Part shown: in pieces, positions 28,341 through 36,469 of the stretch
Layout: each line of letters begins with the position of its first letter
Numbering within the stretch: position 1 is the first letter of the stretch
Assembly: GCA_030158675.1 (NCBI GenBank)
Contig: JAOASL010000017.1
Location: 1 to 55,282 of the forward strand
From: Burkholderiaceae bacterium
GTDB lineage: Bacteria; Pseudomonadota; Gammaproteobacteria; Burkholderiales; Burkholderiaceae_D
Length of the DNA stretch: 55,282 nucleotides
Direction of reading: 5' to 3'
Position numbers and translations under genes: made by a program
The notes under the pieces: model-generated
Database searches by the model: none
What the model saw: the letters and a program-made list of their open reading frames with translations, nothing else
What the model was told of the DNA's origin: nothing

Positions 28341-28644
28341 GTTCTGTTCTTACGTTCCGGAACTATATGCGATTTAATCGGGCTCTGCGTAAGGGCGTTG
28401 GAATACCGCGTTCAAGCAAGGTCAATCGGACAGGGATGACAATCGAGGGTGTTTGGAGGTGCCTCAAAAAAATTATGAAATTTTTAGTACACCGATTCTT
28501 CTCAAGTATAATTTGTCGGACGTTGAGGCTCAGGTAGTAGCGGTGCAGTATCAGGCTGTATTCCTTACTTGGTTGAGACGGTCGTTCGGCGGATCATCCG
28601 CCTTAACCAGGGTCTATGTTCAAGGCCCATCGAAAGGAAATGCA
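28341..28644 (+). other. 304-bp intergenic region with cold-shock gene leader
   Basis: The region separates divergent nadB and csp. The right half holds the csp promoter (28484-28512) and a leader of about 125 nt with the small perfect hairpin GGCGG/CCGCC (28590-28604). I see no gene in it. Confidence 0.5.
28484..28512 (+). promoter_or_regulatory. Promoter of the cold-shock gene
   Basis: TATAAT at 28507-28512 has TTAGTA 17 bp upstream and an A/T-rich stretch (A-tract, then TGAAATTTTTAG) before it that could act as an UP element. The implied 5' leader of about 125 nt fits cold-shock genes, whose long leaders control mRNA stability. Confidence 0.6.
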
Positions 28645-28848
28645 ATGGCAATTGGTACTGTTAAATGGTTCAATGACGCAAAAGGTTTCGGTTTTATCAC
28701 ACCAGAAGGCGGCGGCGGCGATCTGTTCGCGCACTTCTCGGCAATCCAGTCGTCGGGTTTCAAGTCGCTGGCTGAAGGCCAGAAAGTCGAATTCGACGTC
28801 GTGAACGGTCCTAAAGGCCTGCAGGCTGCGAATATCAAGCCAATCTGA
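28645..28848 (+). CDS. cspA: CspA-family cold-shock protein
   Basis: A 67-aa single cold-shock domain binding single-stranded RNA/DNA and melting mRNA structure. RNP1 is KGFGFI (after NDAKG) and RNP2 is DLFAHFS, the variant with Ala instead of Val common in betaproteobacteria. AAGGAAATGCA before the ATG is a good ribosome-binding site. Monocistronic, with its own promoter and terminator. The exact paralogue (cspA, cspD or other) cannot be assigned by eye. Confidence 0.93.
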   Translation: MAIGTVKWFNDAKGFGFITPEGGGGDLFAHFSAIQSSGFKSLAEGQKVEFDVVNGPKGLQAANIKPI

Positions 28849-28871
28849 TCGCTGTAGAGATCATGTTGCGC

Positions 28872-28900
28872 AAATCCCTGCTTCGGCGGGGATTTTTGTT
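28872..28900 (+). terminator. Intrinsic terminator of the cold-shock gene
   Basis: AAATCCCTGC and GCGGGGATTT form a stem closed by a TTCG-type loop (28872-28894), followed by TTGTT. A second small hairpin, GCTGA/TCAGC (28907-28920), followed by GCTTTTTTG, backs it up. Confidence 0.8.
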
Positions 28901-28960
28901 TCAAGAGCTGATTTTTCAGCGCTTTTTTGTTTGGCGCATGCCTCGTTTGGCCGGCGGCAT

Positions 28961-29866
28961 TTATTTTTTGCGCCAGTAATCCGGTTGTGCAAATGCGCGT
29001 CTGAGGAAATCTACAAACGCACGTATCCGTAGCGGCAAATGCTGGCGCTGCGCGAATACTGCGTAAATGTCATTTCCGGGGGCGGTAAACTCGTCTAATA
29101 CAGTTTGCAGTTGTCCGGATTCGATCTCAGCACCCACTTCCCACATCGATCGCCACGCCAGGCCGCGCCCGGCGAGTGCCCAGTCATGCAGCACCGCACC
29201 GTCGTTGCACCCCATGTTGCCGCCGACCTTGACCGTCAGATTTTTGCCGTTTTGTCGGAAGGTCCAGCCGCGCTGACTGCCTGCACTGGAAAATGCGAGG
29301 CAGTTGTGACGTGACAATTCATCCGGCGTCAGCGGCCGACTAAATTTTCTGAAGTACTCCGGCGAGCCGACCACGACGCGGCGGTTGTCGGCGAGCTTCA
29401 CGCCGATCAGGCTGGAATCCGACAGATCGGCGATGCGGATCGCGATGTCCACGCCTTCGCCGATCAGGTCGACCACGCGATCGTTCAGATTCAGCGTGAG
29501 CGTGACATCACGGTACTCGGCCAGGAAGGAGGGGATCAGTGGTGCGACATGTTGTCGACCGAAGCCGGCCGGCGCCGAGATCGACAGGTGCCCGCTTGGT
29601 CGTGCGCTGCGCTCTGACACCTCTGCCTCGGCGTTTTCCAGGTCGTGCAGGATGCGCTGGCAGTGTTCCAGGAAAGCCAGCCCTTCATTGGTCAGAGCGA
29701 TCTTGCGCGTGGTTCTCTGAAGAAGCTTCACGCCCAGCCGCGATTCGAGGGCGTCGAGGCGTCGTCCGATCACGGCCGGCGCAATGCCTTCGGCACGCGC
29801 TGCTGCCGACAGACTGCCGCGCGACGCGACATCGACAAAAGTAGAAATTTGCTTGAACTGGTCCAT
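28961..29866 (-). CDS. LysR-family transcriptional regulator
   Basis: A 301-aa regulator with an N-terminal winged helix-turn-helix (about 1-60, SLSAAARAEGIAPAVIGRRL), a linker helix and a periplasmic-binding-like effector domain from about 90. It resembles the AaeR/DmlR-type CrgA group. It is last in a minus-strand pair with the MarC-family gene upstream (68 bp gap). LysR regulators often control a divergent gene; none is divergent here, so its target is unclear. Confidence 0.88.
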   Translation of the reverse strand: MDQFKQISTFVDVASRGSLSAAARAEGIAPAVIGRRLDALESRLGVKLLQRTTRKIALTNEGLAFLEHCQRILHDLENAEAEVSERSARPSGHLSISAPAGFGRQHVAPLIPSFLAEYRDVTLTLNLNDRVVDLIGEGVDIAIRIADLSDSSLIGVKLADNRRVVVGSPEYFRKFSRPLTPDELSRHNCLAFSSAGSQRGWTFRQNGKNLTVKVGGNMGCNDGAVLHDWALAGRGLAWRSMWEVGAEIESGQLQTVLDEFTAPGNDIYAVFAQRQHLPLRIRAFVDFLRRAFAQPDYWRKK

Positions 29867-29934
29867 GCGTCCACGGATTTATAACCAAAACGCAATGATA
29901 AACGTAAATTTCCAATGCATTGGCAACTTTTGGT

Positions 29935-30537
29935 TTAAAACGAACCGATGTAGACCCGCACGCCTGCCAGCAGCATTTCGATCGCGATGGCCGTCAGGAT
30001 CAGTCCCATCAGCCGTTCGAAGGCGGTGACGACCGCATCGCCCAGCACCCGCTGCAAGCGCTCCGCCGATAACAGCACCAACAGCCACACCACCGCAACC
30101 AGCGAGATCACGGCGACGTACAGCCACATAGCCATCCGTGCTTGGGACGAGAACAGCAGCACGGTCACCAGCGCAGACGGGCCGGCCAGCGCCGGTATCG
30201 CCAGCGGCACGATCAGTGGCTCGGTGGCGCGTTGCTCGCTGTCGCCGAAGATGCCGCCCGGCTGCGGAAAAACCATGCGCAGCGCGATCAGGAACAGAAT
30301 CACGCCGCCTCCGATACGCAGCGAGATCTCGCTGAGCTGCAATGCATTGAGAAAAGGGCGGCCGACAAACAGGAAGGCCAGCAGCAATGCGAAAGCGATC
30401 AGGCATTCGCGCACTACCATCAGATTGCGCCGCTCCGGTGCGACCTGTCGCAATGTGCTGACGAACAGCGGCACGTTGCCAAAGGGATCGGTGACGAGCA
30501 GTAGCAGGATGAAAGACTGGAAGAAGCTCTCGGTCAT
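29935..30537 (-). CDS. MarC-family integral membrane protein
   Basis: A 200-aa, six-helix membrane protein of the MarC/SnatA family (LLLVTDPFGNVPLFV near the N-terminus, VPLAIPALAGPSALVTVL in the middle). Some members transport small amino acids, but most have no proven substrate; the old link to multiple antibiotic resistance is not supported. The start at 30537 (MTESFFQSF) is preferred over a reading to 30738 that would cross the divergent gene. Confidence 0.85.
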   Translation of the reverse strand: MTESFFQSFILLLLVTDPFGNVPLFVSTLRQVAPERRNLMVVRECLIAFALLLAFLFVGRPFLNALQLSEISLRIGGGVILFLIALRMVFPQPGGIFGDSEQRATEPLIVPLAIPALAGPSALVTVLLFSSQARMAMWLYVAVISLVAVVWLLVLLSAERLQRVLGDAVVTAFERLMGLILTAIAIEMLLAGVRVYIGSF

Positions 30538-30615
30538 GGCGGCCTCGATTCGGGAGTTCGGGTTAGCATGCCACGAAAAATCACGCAGACAGGTTCTAAG
30601 ACAAGGAGTCGAAGG

Positions 30616-32877
30616 ATGGACGAAACGCTCGGACGGACACCCCGTCGCTCTCGCCGCCGCTGGTTGCTCGGTGGGCTGGGTCTGGCTGGCGCACTGGTGG
30701 TCGGCTGGAGCCTGCTGCCGCCAAGGCAGCGCTTGCATGCCGTATTGCCCGACGATCTGCCGGCGCAGACATATTCGCTGAATGGCTGGGTGATGGTTGC
30801 TGCCGATGGACGCGTCACGGTCATGCTGGCCAAGAGCGAAATGGGGCAGGGTGTGATGACTTCGCTGGCGATGCTGGTCGCGGAAGAGCTGGACGTGCCG
30901 TTATCGATGGTCGACATGCAGCCGGCGCCGCTGCGCGCCATCTTTGGCGATACGACGATGGCGCCGGACGGACTGCCTTTCCGGCCGGATGATGAGGGCT
31001 TGCTCAGCCGCGGCGCCCACTGGATGACGCGCAAGCTGATGCGAGAGCTCGGCCTGATGGTGACGGGCGGCTCATCGAGTGTGAAAGACAGCTGGCAGCC
31101 GATGCGCGAAGCCGGTGCCGCCGCACGCGCGCGGCTGATTGCCGCAGCGGCGCAAATCTGGGCCGTGCCGGCGGAACGATGTCGGACACAGGACGGCCGG
31201 GTGCTGGATGCGAGCGGACGCTCCTTCGGCTACGGCGAGCTGGCGGCGCGCGCTGCCGCAATCGGCGACGTCGCGTTCAAACTCAAATCCGTACGTGATT
31301 TTCGTCTGATCGGCAAAGCGGCAGCGCGTATCGATGCGCCGGCCAAGGTGAATGGCAGCGCCCTTTTCGGGCTGGACGTTCGATTGCCCGGGCTGCTGTA
31401 TGCGTGCGTTGCGATGTGCCCGGTGCTTGACGGACGCCTGAAATCTTTCGATCAGCATTCGCTGGCGGGTCTCGATGGCATTGTTCATCTGCTGCCATTG
31501 AAGTCAGATCGTTCTGGCGCGCCTGAAGCGGTGGCGATTGTCGCGAAGTCGCGCTGGGCCGCTTTGCAGGCACTGGAAAAACTTCGGGTGGAGTGGCTGG
31601 ATGGCCCGCATACGCAGTGGTCGAACGAGAGCGTGATGGCCGGCCTGGCGCAGGCGCTTGATACGAATGAAGGCTTCGCGTTCCATCATCGCGGCGAGAT
31701 CGGGCAGGCCGAAGGCAAGCACTTCAGCGCCGAATACAGCGCGCCTTACCTGGCGCACGCGGCAATGGAACCAGTGAACTGCACTGCACAGCTGAAAAGC
31801 GGCCGTCTGGCGCTGTGGGTGCCGACGCAGGCGCCATCGACTGCGGTGGTGGCGGCCGCGCGCGCGGCCGGTGTGTCGGAGCAATCGGTTGAGCTTCAGG
31901 TGACGCTGATCGGCGGTGGTTTCGGACGCAAGCTTGACTGCGACATGGTGGCGCAGGCGGCAGACATTGCCCGCGCGCTCGATGGCGCGCCGGTTCAGCT
32001 GATGTGGACGCGCGAGCAGGACATACGGCATGATTTTTACCGACCTGCCGCGATCGCACGCCTGTCTGCCGTCCTGAATGCCGGCGGCGAGGTGATTGCG
32101 CTGGAATCGAAGTCCGCTTCCGGTGCGCCCGCTCAGCAGCTGATGCATCGCGCCTTCGGCTTGCCGCAGACCGGTCCGGACAAGACGACAGTCGAAGGTT
32201 TGTTTGACCATCCGTATGGGATTCCGAATCAGCGGATTGCGCATGTGAACGTCGATTCGCCGGTGCCGCTGGGTCCCTGGCGGTCGGTCGGGCATTCGCA
32301 CAATGCTTTTTTCATCGAGAGCTTCATCGACGAACTGGCTTCAGCGGCTCATGCGGATCCGGTCGAGTTTCGTCGTCAGCTGCTGACGCAACGGCCGCGT
32401 CATCGTGCGGTGCTGGATGCGGCGGTTGCGTTGGCAGGCCGCCCGGGAGCCGGGCGCGCGCTCGGCGTGGCTTTGCATGAATCGTTTGGCAGCATCGTTG
32501 CGCAGGTCGCCGATGTGTCGATCGAAGATGAACGCATTCGGGTGCACCGGATCAGCTGCGCGGTTGACTGTGGCATCGTGGTCCATCCGGACGGTGTGCG
32601 GCAGCAGGTCGAGTCGTCGGTCTGCATGGGCTTGTCCGCTGCACTGTACGAGCGGATCACCATCGCGCATGGCCGGGTGCAGCAGTCGAATTATATTGAT
32701 TATCAGACGCTGCGGATCTGGCAGATGCCCGAGGTGGCGGTAGTGATCGTGCCGAGTGACGCGCCACCCGAAGGCATGGGCGAGCCTGCCACGCCCCCGG
32801 TTGCGCCGGCTGTGGCAAACGCAGTCTTCAGACTGACCGGCCAGCGCTTGCGCAGCCTGCCGCTGAAGCTTGCTTGA
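30616..32877 (+). CDS. Tat-exported molybdenum hydroxylase large subunit (IorB-like)
   Basis: A 753-aa protein of the xanthine dehydrogenase/aldehyde oxidase molybdopterin subunit family, closest in pattern to isoquinoline 1-oxidoreductase beta subunits. It starts with a twin-arginine-like leader (RRSRRRWLLGGLGLAGALVVG region, about 10-33). Cofactor and active-site motifs include GGGFGRKLDCD, GPWRSVGHSHNAFF and the C-terminal PEGMGEPATPPVAPA with the catalytic Glu. The ATG at 30616 has AAGGAG 7 nt upstream. No [2Fe-2S] small subunit, cytochrome or XdhC-type insertion factor lies next to it, so its electron partner must be elsewhere. It is divergent from the MarC gene and 76 bp from the thioredoxin-like gene on the other strand. 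Confidence 0.85.
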   Translation: MDETLGRTPRRSRRRWLLGGLGLAGALVVGWSLLPPRQRLHAVLPDDLPAQTYSLNGWVMVAADGRVTVMLAKSEMGQGVMTSLAMLVAEELDVPLSMVDMQPAPLRAIFGDTTMAPDGLPFRPDDEGLLSRGAHWMTRKLMRELGLMVTGGSSSVKDSWQPMREAGAAARARLIAAAAQIWAVPAERCRTQDGRVLDASGRSFGYGELAARAAAIGDVAFKLKSVRDFRLIGKAAARIDAPAKVNGSALFGLDVRLPGLLYACVAMCPVLDGRLKSFDQHSLAGLDGIVHLLPLKSDRSGAPEAVAIVAKSRWAALQALEKLRVEWLDGPHTQWSNESVMAGLAQALDTNEGFAFHHRGEIGQAEGKHFSAEYSAPYLAHAAMEPVNCTAQLKSGRLALWVPTQAPSTAVVAAARAAGVSEQSVELQVTLIGGGFGRKLDCDMVAQAADIARALDGAPVQLMWTREQDIRHDFYRPAAIARLSAVLNAGGEVIALESKSASGAPAQQLMHRAFGLPQTGPDKTTVEGLFDHPYGIPNQRIAHVNVDSPVPLGPWRSVGHSHNAFFIESFIDELASAAHADPVEFRRQLLTQRPRHRAVLDAAVALAGRPGAGRALGVALHESFGSIVAQVADVSIEDERIRVHRISCAVDCGIVVHPDGVRQQVESSVCMGLSAALYERITIAHGRVQQSNYIDYQTLRIWQMPEVAVVIVPSDAPPEGMGEPATPPVAPAVANAVFRLTGQRLRSLPLKLA

Positions 32878-32953
32878 CCCAGGCAAAAGCGAATTTGAAG
32901 AAAAGCCTTGACGCGCGGATCAGACCACCGGAAGAAGCGGTCGCCAGGGAAGT

Positions 32954-33382
32954 TCAGCAGCCCAGCTCTTCCAGCTTGGCGCGCAGATTGCACTCGCGCT
33001 GCCATTGCTGGCGTTCCTGTGTGCTTGCTGCCTCACGGCGCAATTCATCGTCGCCACGCTCCGTTTGCGCTGACAGCAGCCGCGCCACCTGACGCGGCTC
33101 AGGCAGCATGGTGCCGTAGAAGGCCACGATGTCACCGCGCTGCATCAGAATGGTCGGGAAATTCTCGACATCGAGATCGCCGACCAGATCGGCCTGATCT
33201 TCAATGTCGATCCAGACAAATTGCGTGTCCGGAAAATCAGCAGCCAGTGCTTCGAAACCGGCACGGTATTGCTTGCACACGTCGCACCAGCCAGCGCACA
33301 GGCAGGCGACGATCCATTTACCGGCATCCAGCGCGGCCGCAAGACGGGAGAAATTCTCAGGCACAAGGAAAAGTGAGCTCAT
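32954..33382 (-). CDS. Thioredoxin-family protein with C-terminal tail
   Basis: A 142-aa cytoplasmic thioredoxin-fold protein with active site WCDVC (C33, C36) and cis-Pro in VENFPTIL; no signal peptide. About 35 residues after the fold form a charged helix-like tail ending in Cys142. The CDVC dipeptide differs from the CGPC of housekeeping thioredoxin. It is divergent from tsaB with 42 bp between. Partner unknown. Confidence 0.8.
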   Translation of the reverse strand: MSSLFLVPENFSRLAAALDAGKWIVACLCAGWCDVCKQYRAGFEALAADFPDTQFVWIDIEDQADLVGDLDVENFPTILMQRGDIVAFYGTMLPEPRQVARLLSAQTERGDDELRREAASTQERQQWQRECNLRAKLEELGC

Positions 33383-33409
33383 GCAAGGATTCTACCCGAT
33401 GGCACGCTT

Positions 33410-33418
33410 GGTAAAATG
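33410..33418 (+). promoter_or_regulatory. GGTAAAATG promoter-like motif at the tsaB start
   Basis: TAAAAT ends 7 bp before the tsaB ATG at 33425. If it is the -10, the transcript would begin almost at the start codon (leaderless or nearly so). It matches the motifs before ybiT and alr. Confidence 0.35.
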
Positions 33419-33424
33419 GCGCCC

Positions 33425-34162
33425 ATGCCTCTCCAACTCCCCACGATAGTCGCCATCGAAACCTCGACCGAACTGGCGTCGGTCGCGCTGCTTCATCGCG
33501 GCACCCTGCGGTCGCGCGCATCTTCCGGCGTGCAGACGCACTCGGCGTCGGTGCTGCCGATGCTTCAGCAATTGCTGGGCGAAGCTGGTATCGCGATCGC
33601 GGACGTTGATGCGATTGCGTATGGCTGCGGCCCCGGCTCATTTACTGGCGTGCGCACTGCCTGCGGGCTGGTGCAGGGCCTGGCGACCGGCGCGCAGCGC
33701 AAGGCCGTGCCCGTCGTTACGCTGCTGGCGATGGCCGAAGCCGCTCGTGTCGCCGGTGCCGGTGACGATGTGCTGGCCCTGCTTGATGCGCGCATGGGTG
33801 AGGTATATGTGGCGCGCTATCGTTACGATGGCTGCTGGTCTGTGGTTGACGCGCCGGCACTGATGAAGGCGGGCGATGTCGCAGTTTCAGGAAGCAGTCC
33901 GGCTGTTTGTGGCAATGGCCTGCTGGCCTATGCCGCCGATCTTGCGCAACTCGACGCGTTGGTGCGCTTGCCGCAGATCGTGCCGCACGCTGAGTCGATT
34001 GCGCGGCTGGCTGAAGCCAGTCTGGCGCGTGGGGAATGGGTGCCGGCGCGCGATGCGCAGCCGCTGTACCTGCGCAACAAGGTCGCGCTGACTACCAGCG
34101 AGAGGATGGCGGCGGCTGCGTCGAAAGCCGCCATCGTAGCTGATGCAGGAGCGGCCACGTGA
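33425..34162 (+). CDS. tsaB: tRNA threonylcarbamoyladenosine biosynthesis protein TsaB
   Basis: A 245-aa ASKHA-fold protein, partner of TsaD in forming t6A37 in tRNAs reading ANN codons. IVAIETSTELASVAL and YGCGPGSFTGVRTACGL are conserved, and the length fits TsaB, not TsaD. I prefer the ATG at 33425 to the one at 33416, which lies inside the -10-like motif. It overlaps rimI by 4 nt (GTGA). Confidence 0.93.
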   Translation: MPLQLPTIVAIETSTELASVALLHRGTLRSRASSGVQTHSASVLPMLQQLLGEAGIAIADVDAIAYGCGPGSFTGVRTACGLVQGLATGAQRKAVPVVTLLAMAEAARVAGAGDDVLALLDARMGEVYVARYRYDGCWSVVDAPALMKAGDVAVSGSSPAVCGNGLLAYAADLAQLDALVRLPQIVPHAESIARLAEASLARGEWVPARDAQPLYLRNKVALTTSERMAAAASKAAIVADAGAAT

Positions 34163-34659
34163 GTTCTGTGTCGCAGGCATCGTTGCGCTATACCGCGCCG
34201 CTTGCTTACAAACCCATGCTCGCCAACGATGTCGATGGCGTTGCGCGAATCGAAAATGACGCCTATCCGTTTCCCTGGACCCGAGGCAATTTCCTCGACT
34301 CACTTGCCAGCGGTTATCAGGCCTGGGTGGCACGCGAGGCCGACGGCCGGCTGGCAGGTTATTTCCTGCTGATGCCGGCGGTCGACGACCTGCATTTACT
34401 GAACATCACAGTGCGCCCCGACCTGCAGGGGCGCGGCATAGGGCGGCAGCTGCTCGACAAGGTGTGCGCGCTGTCGCGCGAATCCGGCATAAATGCCGTG
34501 CTGCTCGAAGTGCGACCGTCGAATCTGAACGCCCTGTCGGTCTACCGGCATACCGGCTTTGTCCAGATTGGTGTGCGCAAAAATTACTATCCTGCCGCCG
34601 GGCAGTCGCGTGAAGATGCGATCGTGATGCGGCTGACGCTCGATCCGGAGCACGCATGA
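34159..34659 (+). CDS. rimI: Ribosomal protein S18 alanine N-acetyltransferase
   Basis: A 166-aa GNAT acetyltransferase; acetyl-CoA motif A is NITVRPDLQGRGIGRQLL, preceded by NDAYPFPWTRGNF, which is typical of RimI. The start is GTG at 34159, overlapping the tsaB stop. The tsaB-rimI pairing is widespread in proteobacteria. The end overlaps the glycosylase start (ATGA). Confidence 0.92.
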   Translation: MSSVSQASLRYTAPLAYKPMLANDVDGVARIENDAYPFPWTRGNFLDSLASGYQAWVAREADGRLAGYFLLMPAVDDLHLLNITVRPDLQGRGIGRQLLDKVCALSRESGINAVLLEVRPSNLNALSVYRHTGFVQIGVRKNYYPAAGQSREDAIVMRLTLDPEHA

Positions 34660-35435
34660 AACACACGAGGCTGACACGTCTGCATCAAATGGGGCTGGGT
34701 CCAGTCTGGACGCTGCGCGCTGACGGCCGCGCTCAGGCCGCCGACGTACCGCACATGGCGGTGCCGGAAGCACCGCTCAGGCCCGGCGAGCCCATCGTTG
34801 CCCGGCTTGTGGCGGCTGTCGTTGCATCTGCATCTGGCGCATCAGCCGCCGATGCGATCGCCGTGATGGACTGGGATGTGCTCGAGGCGTCGATTCGCAG
34901 CTGCACGCGCTGCGGCTTGTGCGAAGGGCGCAGGCATGCGGTGCCTGGCGTCGGTGATCGTGGTGCGCGCTGGTTGTTCGTCGGCGAAGGTCCGGGCCGC
35001 AATGAAGACCAGCAGGGAGAACCTTTTGTCGGCCCCGCCGGCAAGCTGCTCGACAACATGATGCGCGCGCTGGGACTGGCGCGCGGCGAGAACACGTATA
35101 TCGCCAATATTGTCAAATGCCGGCCGGTCGGCGCCGATGGGCGTGACCGGCCACCGTCGGCTGATGAAGTCGCGGCCTGTTTGCCGTATCTACAGCGGCA
35201 GATCGCGCTGATTGGTCCGGATGTGATCGTCGCACTCGGTAAGACGGCGGCAGTCTCGCTGCTCGGCCTGGCCGACGATGTGGCGCTGGCCAGCCTGCGT
35301 GGCAAGCCGCGTGTCTATGCGGGCGTTCCACTGGTCATTACTTATCATCCCGCCTACCTGTTGCGCAAGCCGGTCGACAAGGCCAAGACCTGGCGCGACC
35401 TCTGCGTTGCGAAGAGCCTGGCCGATGCCCGCTGA
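34656..35435 (+). CDS. Family 4 uracil-DNA glycosylase
   Basis: A 259-aa [4Fe-4S] UDG removing uracil from DNA. The first cluster cysteines are in SCTRCGLC (C83, C86); the active-site motifs are GEGPGRNEDQQGEPFVGPAG and TYHPAYLLRKP. NIVKCRPVG and the Cys in EVAACLPYL probably complete the cluster. The N-terminal 70 residues are an Ala-rich, poorly conserved extension. Overlaps on both sides place it in one transcript with tsaB, rimI and the DUF1853 gene. Confidence 0.92.
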   Translation: MKHTRLTRLHQMGLGPVWTLRADGRAQAADVPHMAVPEAPLRPGEPIVARLVAAVVASASGASAADAIAVMDWDVLEASIRSCTRCGLCEGRRHAVPGVGDRGARWLFVGEGPGRNEDQQGEPFVGPAGKLLDNMMRALGLARGENTYIANIVKCRPVGADGRDRPPSADEVAACLPYLQRQIALIGPDVIVALGKTAAVSLLGLADDVALASLRGKPRVYAGVPLVITYHPAYLLRKPVDKAKTWRDLCVAKSLADAR

Positions 35436-36414
35436 GACCCTGCCGTCGTATGTCGCCGGCAGTTTTCAGACGACATTTCACCAGCGCTGGGCTGAGTTGA
35501 AAAATCCGCATACGCGCGCACTGGCCTGGTTGCTGGATGCGCCGGACCTGCTGGATGTCATGGCACCGCGCTGGCAAGGCAAGATCGCGCAACTGCCATC
35601 GCACGCGGGCGACGATGCGCTCGACTGGCTGCTTCAGCTCGACGCCGCGCCACAGGCGCTGGAAGCCTTTCTGGGGGTACATCGACTGACGCGGCTGGGT
35701 CGCTATGCCGAGAACCTGCTGGCCTGGTACTTCCGTCACCTTGGTGTGCTGGTCGCGCATGGAGTGCAAGTGCGGGCAGGCAAGGAAGAAACCATCGGAG
35801 AATTCGACTTCCTGTTGCAGCGGGACGGGGCATTGGTGCACTGGGAGTTTGCAACCAAGTTTTATCTGCTGTATTCGGATGATCCGGCGTTAGCCGGTCT
35901 GCAGCAGACGGATTACTTCATCGGTCCGAACCTGTCTGACACACTCGGCAAGAAGATACGCAAGATACTCGACCGCCAGTTGTTGCTGGGCAGCCATCCG
36001 GCCGCACAACCCTTCTTGCCACAGCCGCTGTCCGCTGCACAGGCGTTGATGAAGGGCTGGCTGTTTTACCGGCGCGGCGAGGCGCCGGCCTTGCTGCAAG
36101 CGGGCGTGTCCCCGCAGCATTGCCGCGGCTGGTGGTGCACGGCAGGGGAGCTGGCTGCCCACGTCGGTGAAGCGGTGGCGATCATTCCGCGCATCGCCTG
36201 GATGGCACCAGTGCGCCTGTCAGGGGAGCAGGGCCTGTCGGTGGACGCCGTCAGGCAGGTCTTGCTGCAGGAGTTCGCGCGGGATTCGATGCCGGTGATG
36301 GTGGCCGGATTGCGGCGCCACGGCGATGAATGGCTGGAGAGCGAGCGCGGCTTCGTGGTGCCCGACCAGTGGCCACAAAATGCCGGCCAGCGCCTGAGTG
36401 TGGGCATGCCCTGA
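35425..36414 (+). CDS. DUF1853 protein with PD-(D/E)XK-nuclease-like motif
   Basis: A 329-aa protein of the DUF1853 family. E96 (RYAENLLAW), D128 (IGEFDFLL) and E141-x3-K145 (HWEFATKFY) follow the order and strand context of the PD-(D/E)XK nuclease core: helix Glu, acidic residue at the end of a strand, then E...K on the next strand. If the fold is right, it may cut or bind DNA, which would suit its 11-nt overlap with the uracil-DNA glycosylase. The start at 35425 (MPAETLPSYV) is the only one clear of the glycosylase domain. The family call is from memory of its sequence pattern; nuclease activity is inference. Confidence 0.72.
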   Translation: MPAETLPSYVAGSFQTTFHQRWAELKNPHTRALAWLLDAPDLLDVMAPRWQGKIAQLPSHAGDDALDWLLQLDAAPQALEAFLGVHRLTRLGRYAENLLAWYFRHLGVLVAHGVQVRAGKEETIGEFDFLLQRDGALVHWEFATKFYLLYSDDPALAGLQQTDYFIGPNLSDTLGKKIRKILDRQLLLGSHPAAQPFLPQPLSAAQALMKGWLFYRRGEAPALLQAGVSPQHCRGWWCTAGELAAHVGEAVAIIPRIAWMAPVRLSGEQGLSVDAVRQVLLQEFARDSMPVMVAGLRRHGDEWLESERGFVVPDQWPQNAGQRLSVGMP

Positions 36415-36469
36415 CGTCGGACACCGGGCAGCCGGATTGAGAGCTTGCTGCGCTCGTGATCAGCCAGCT

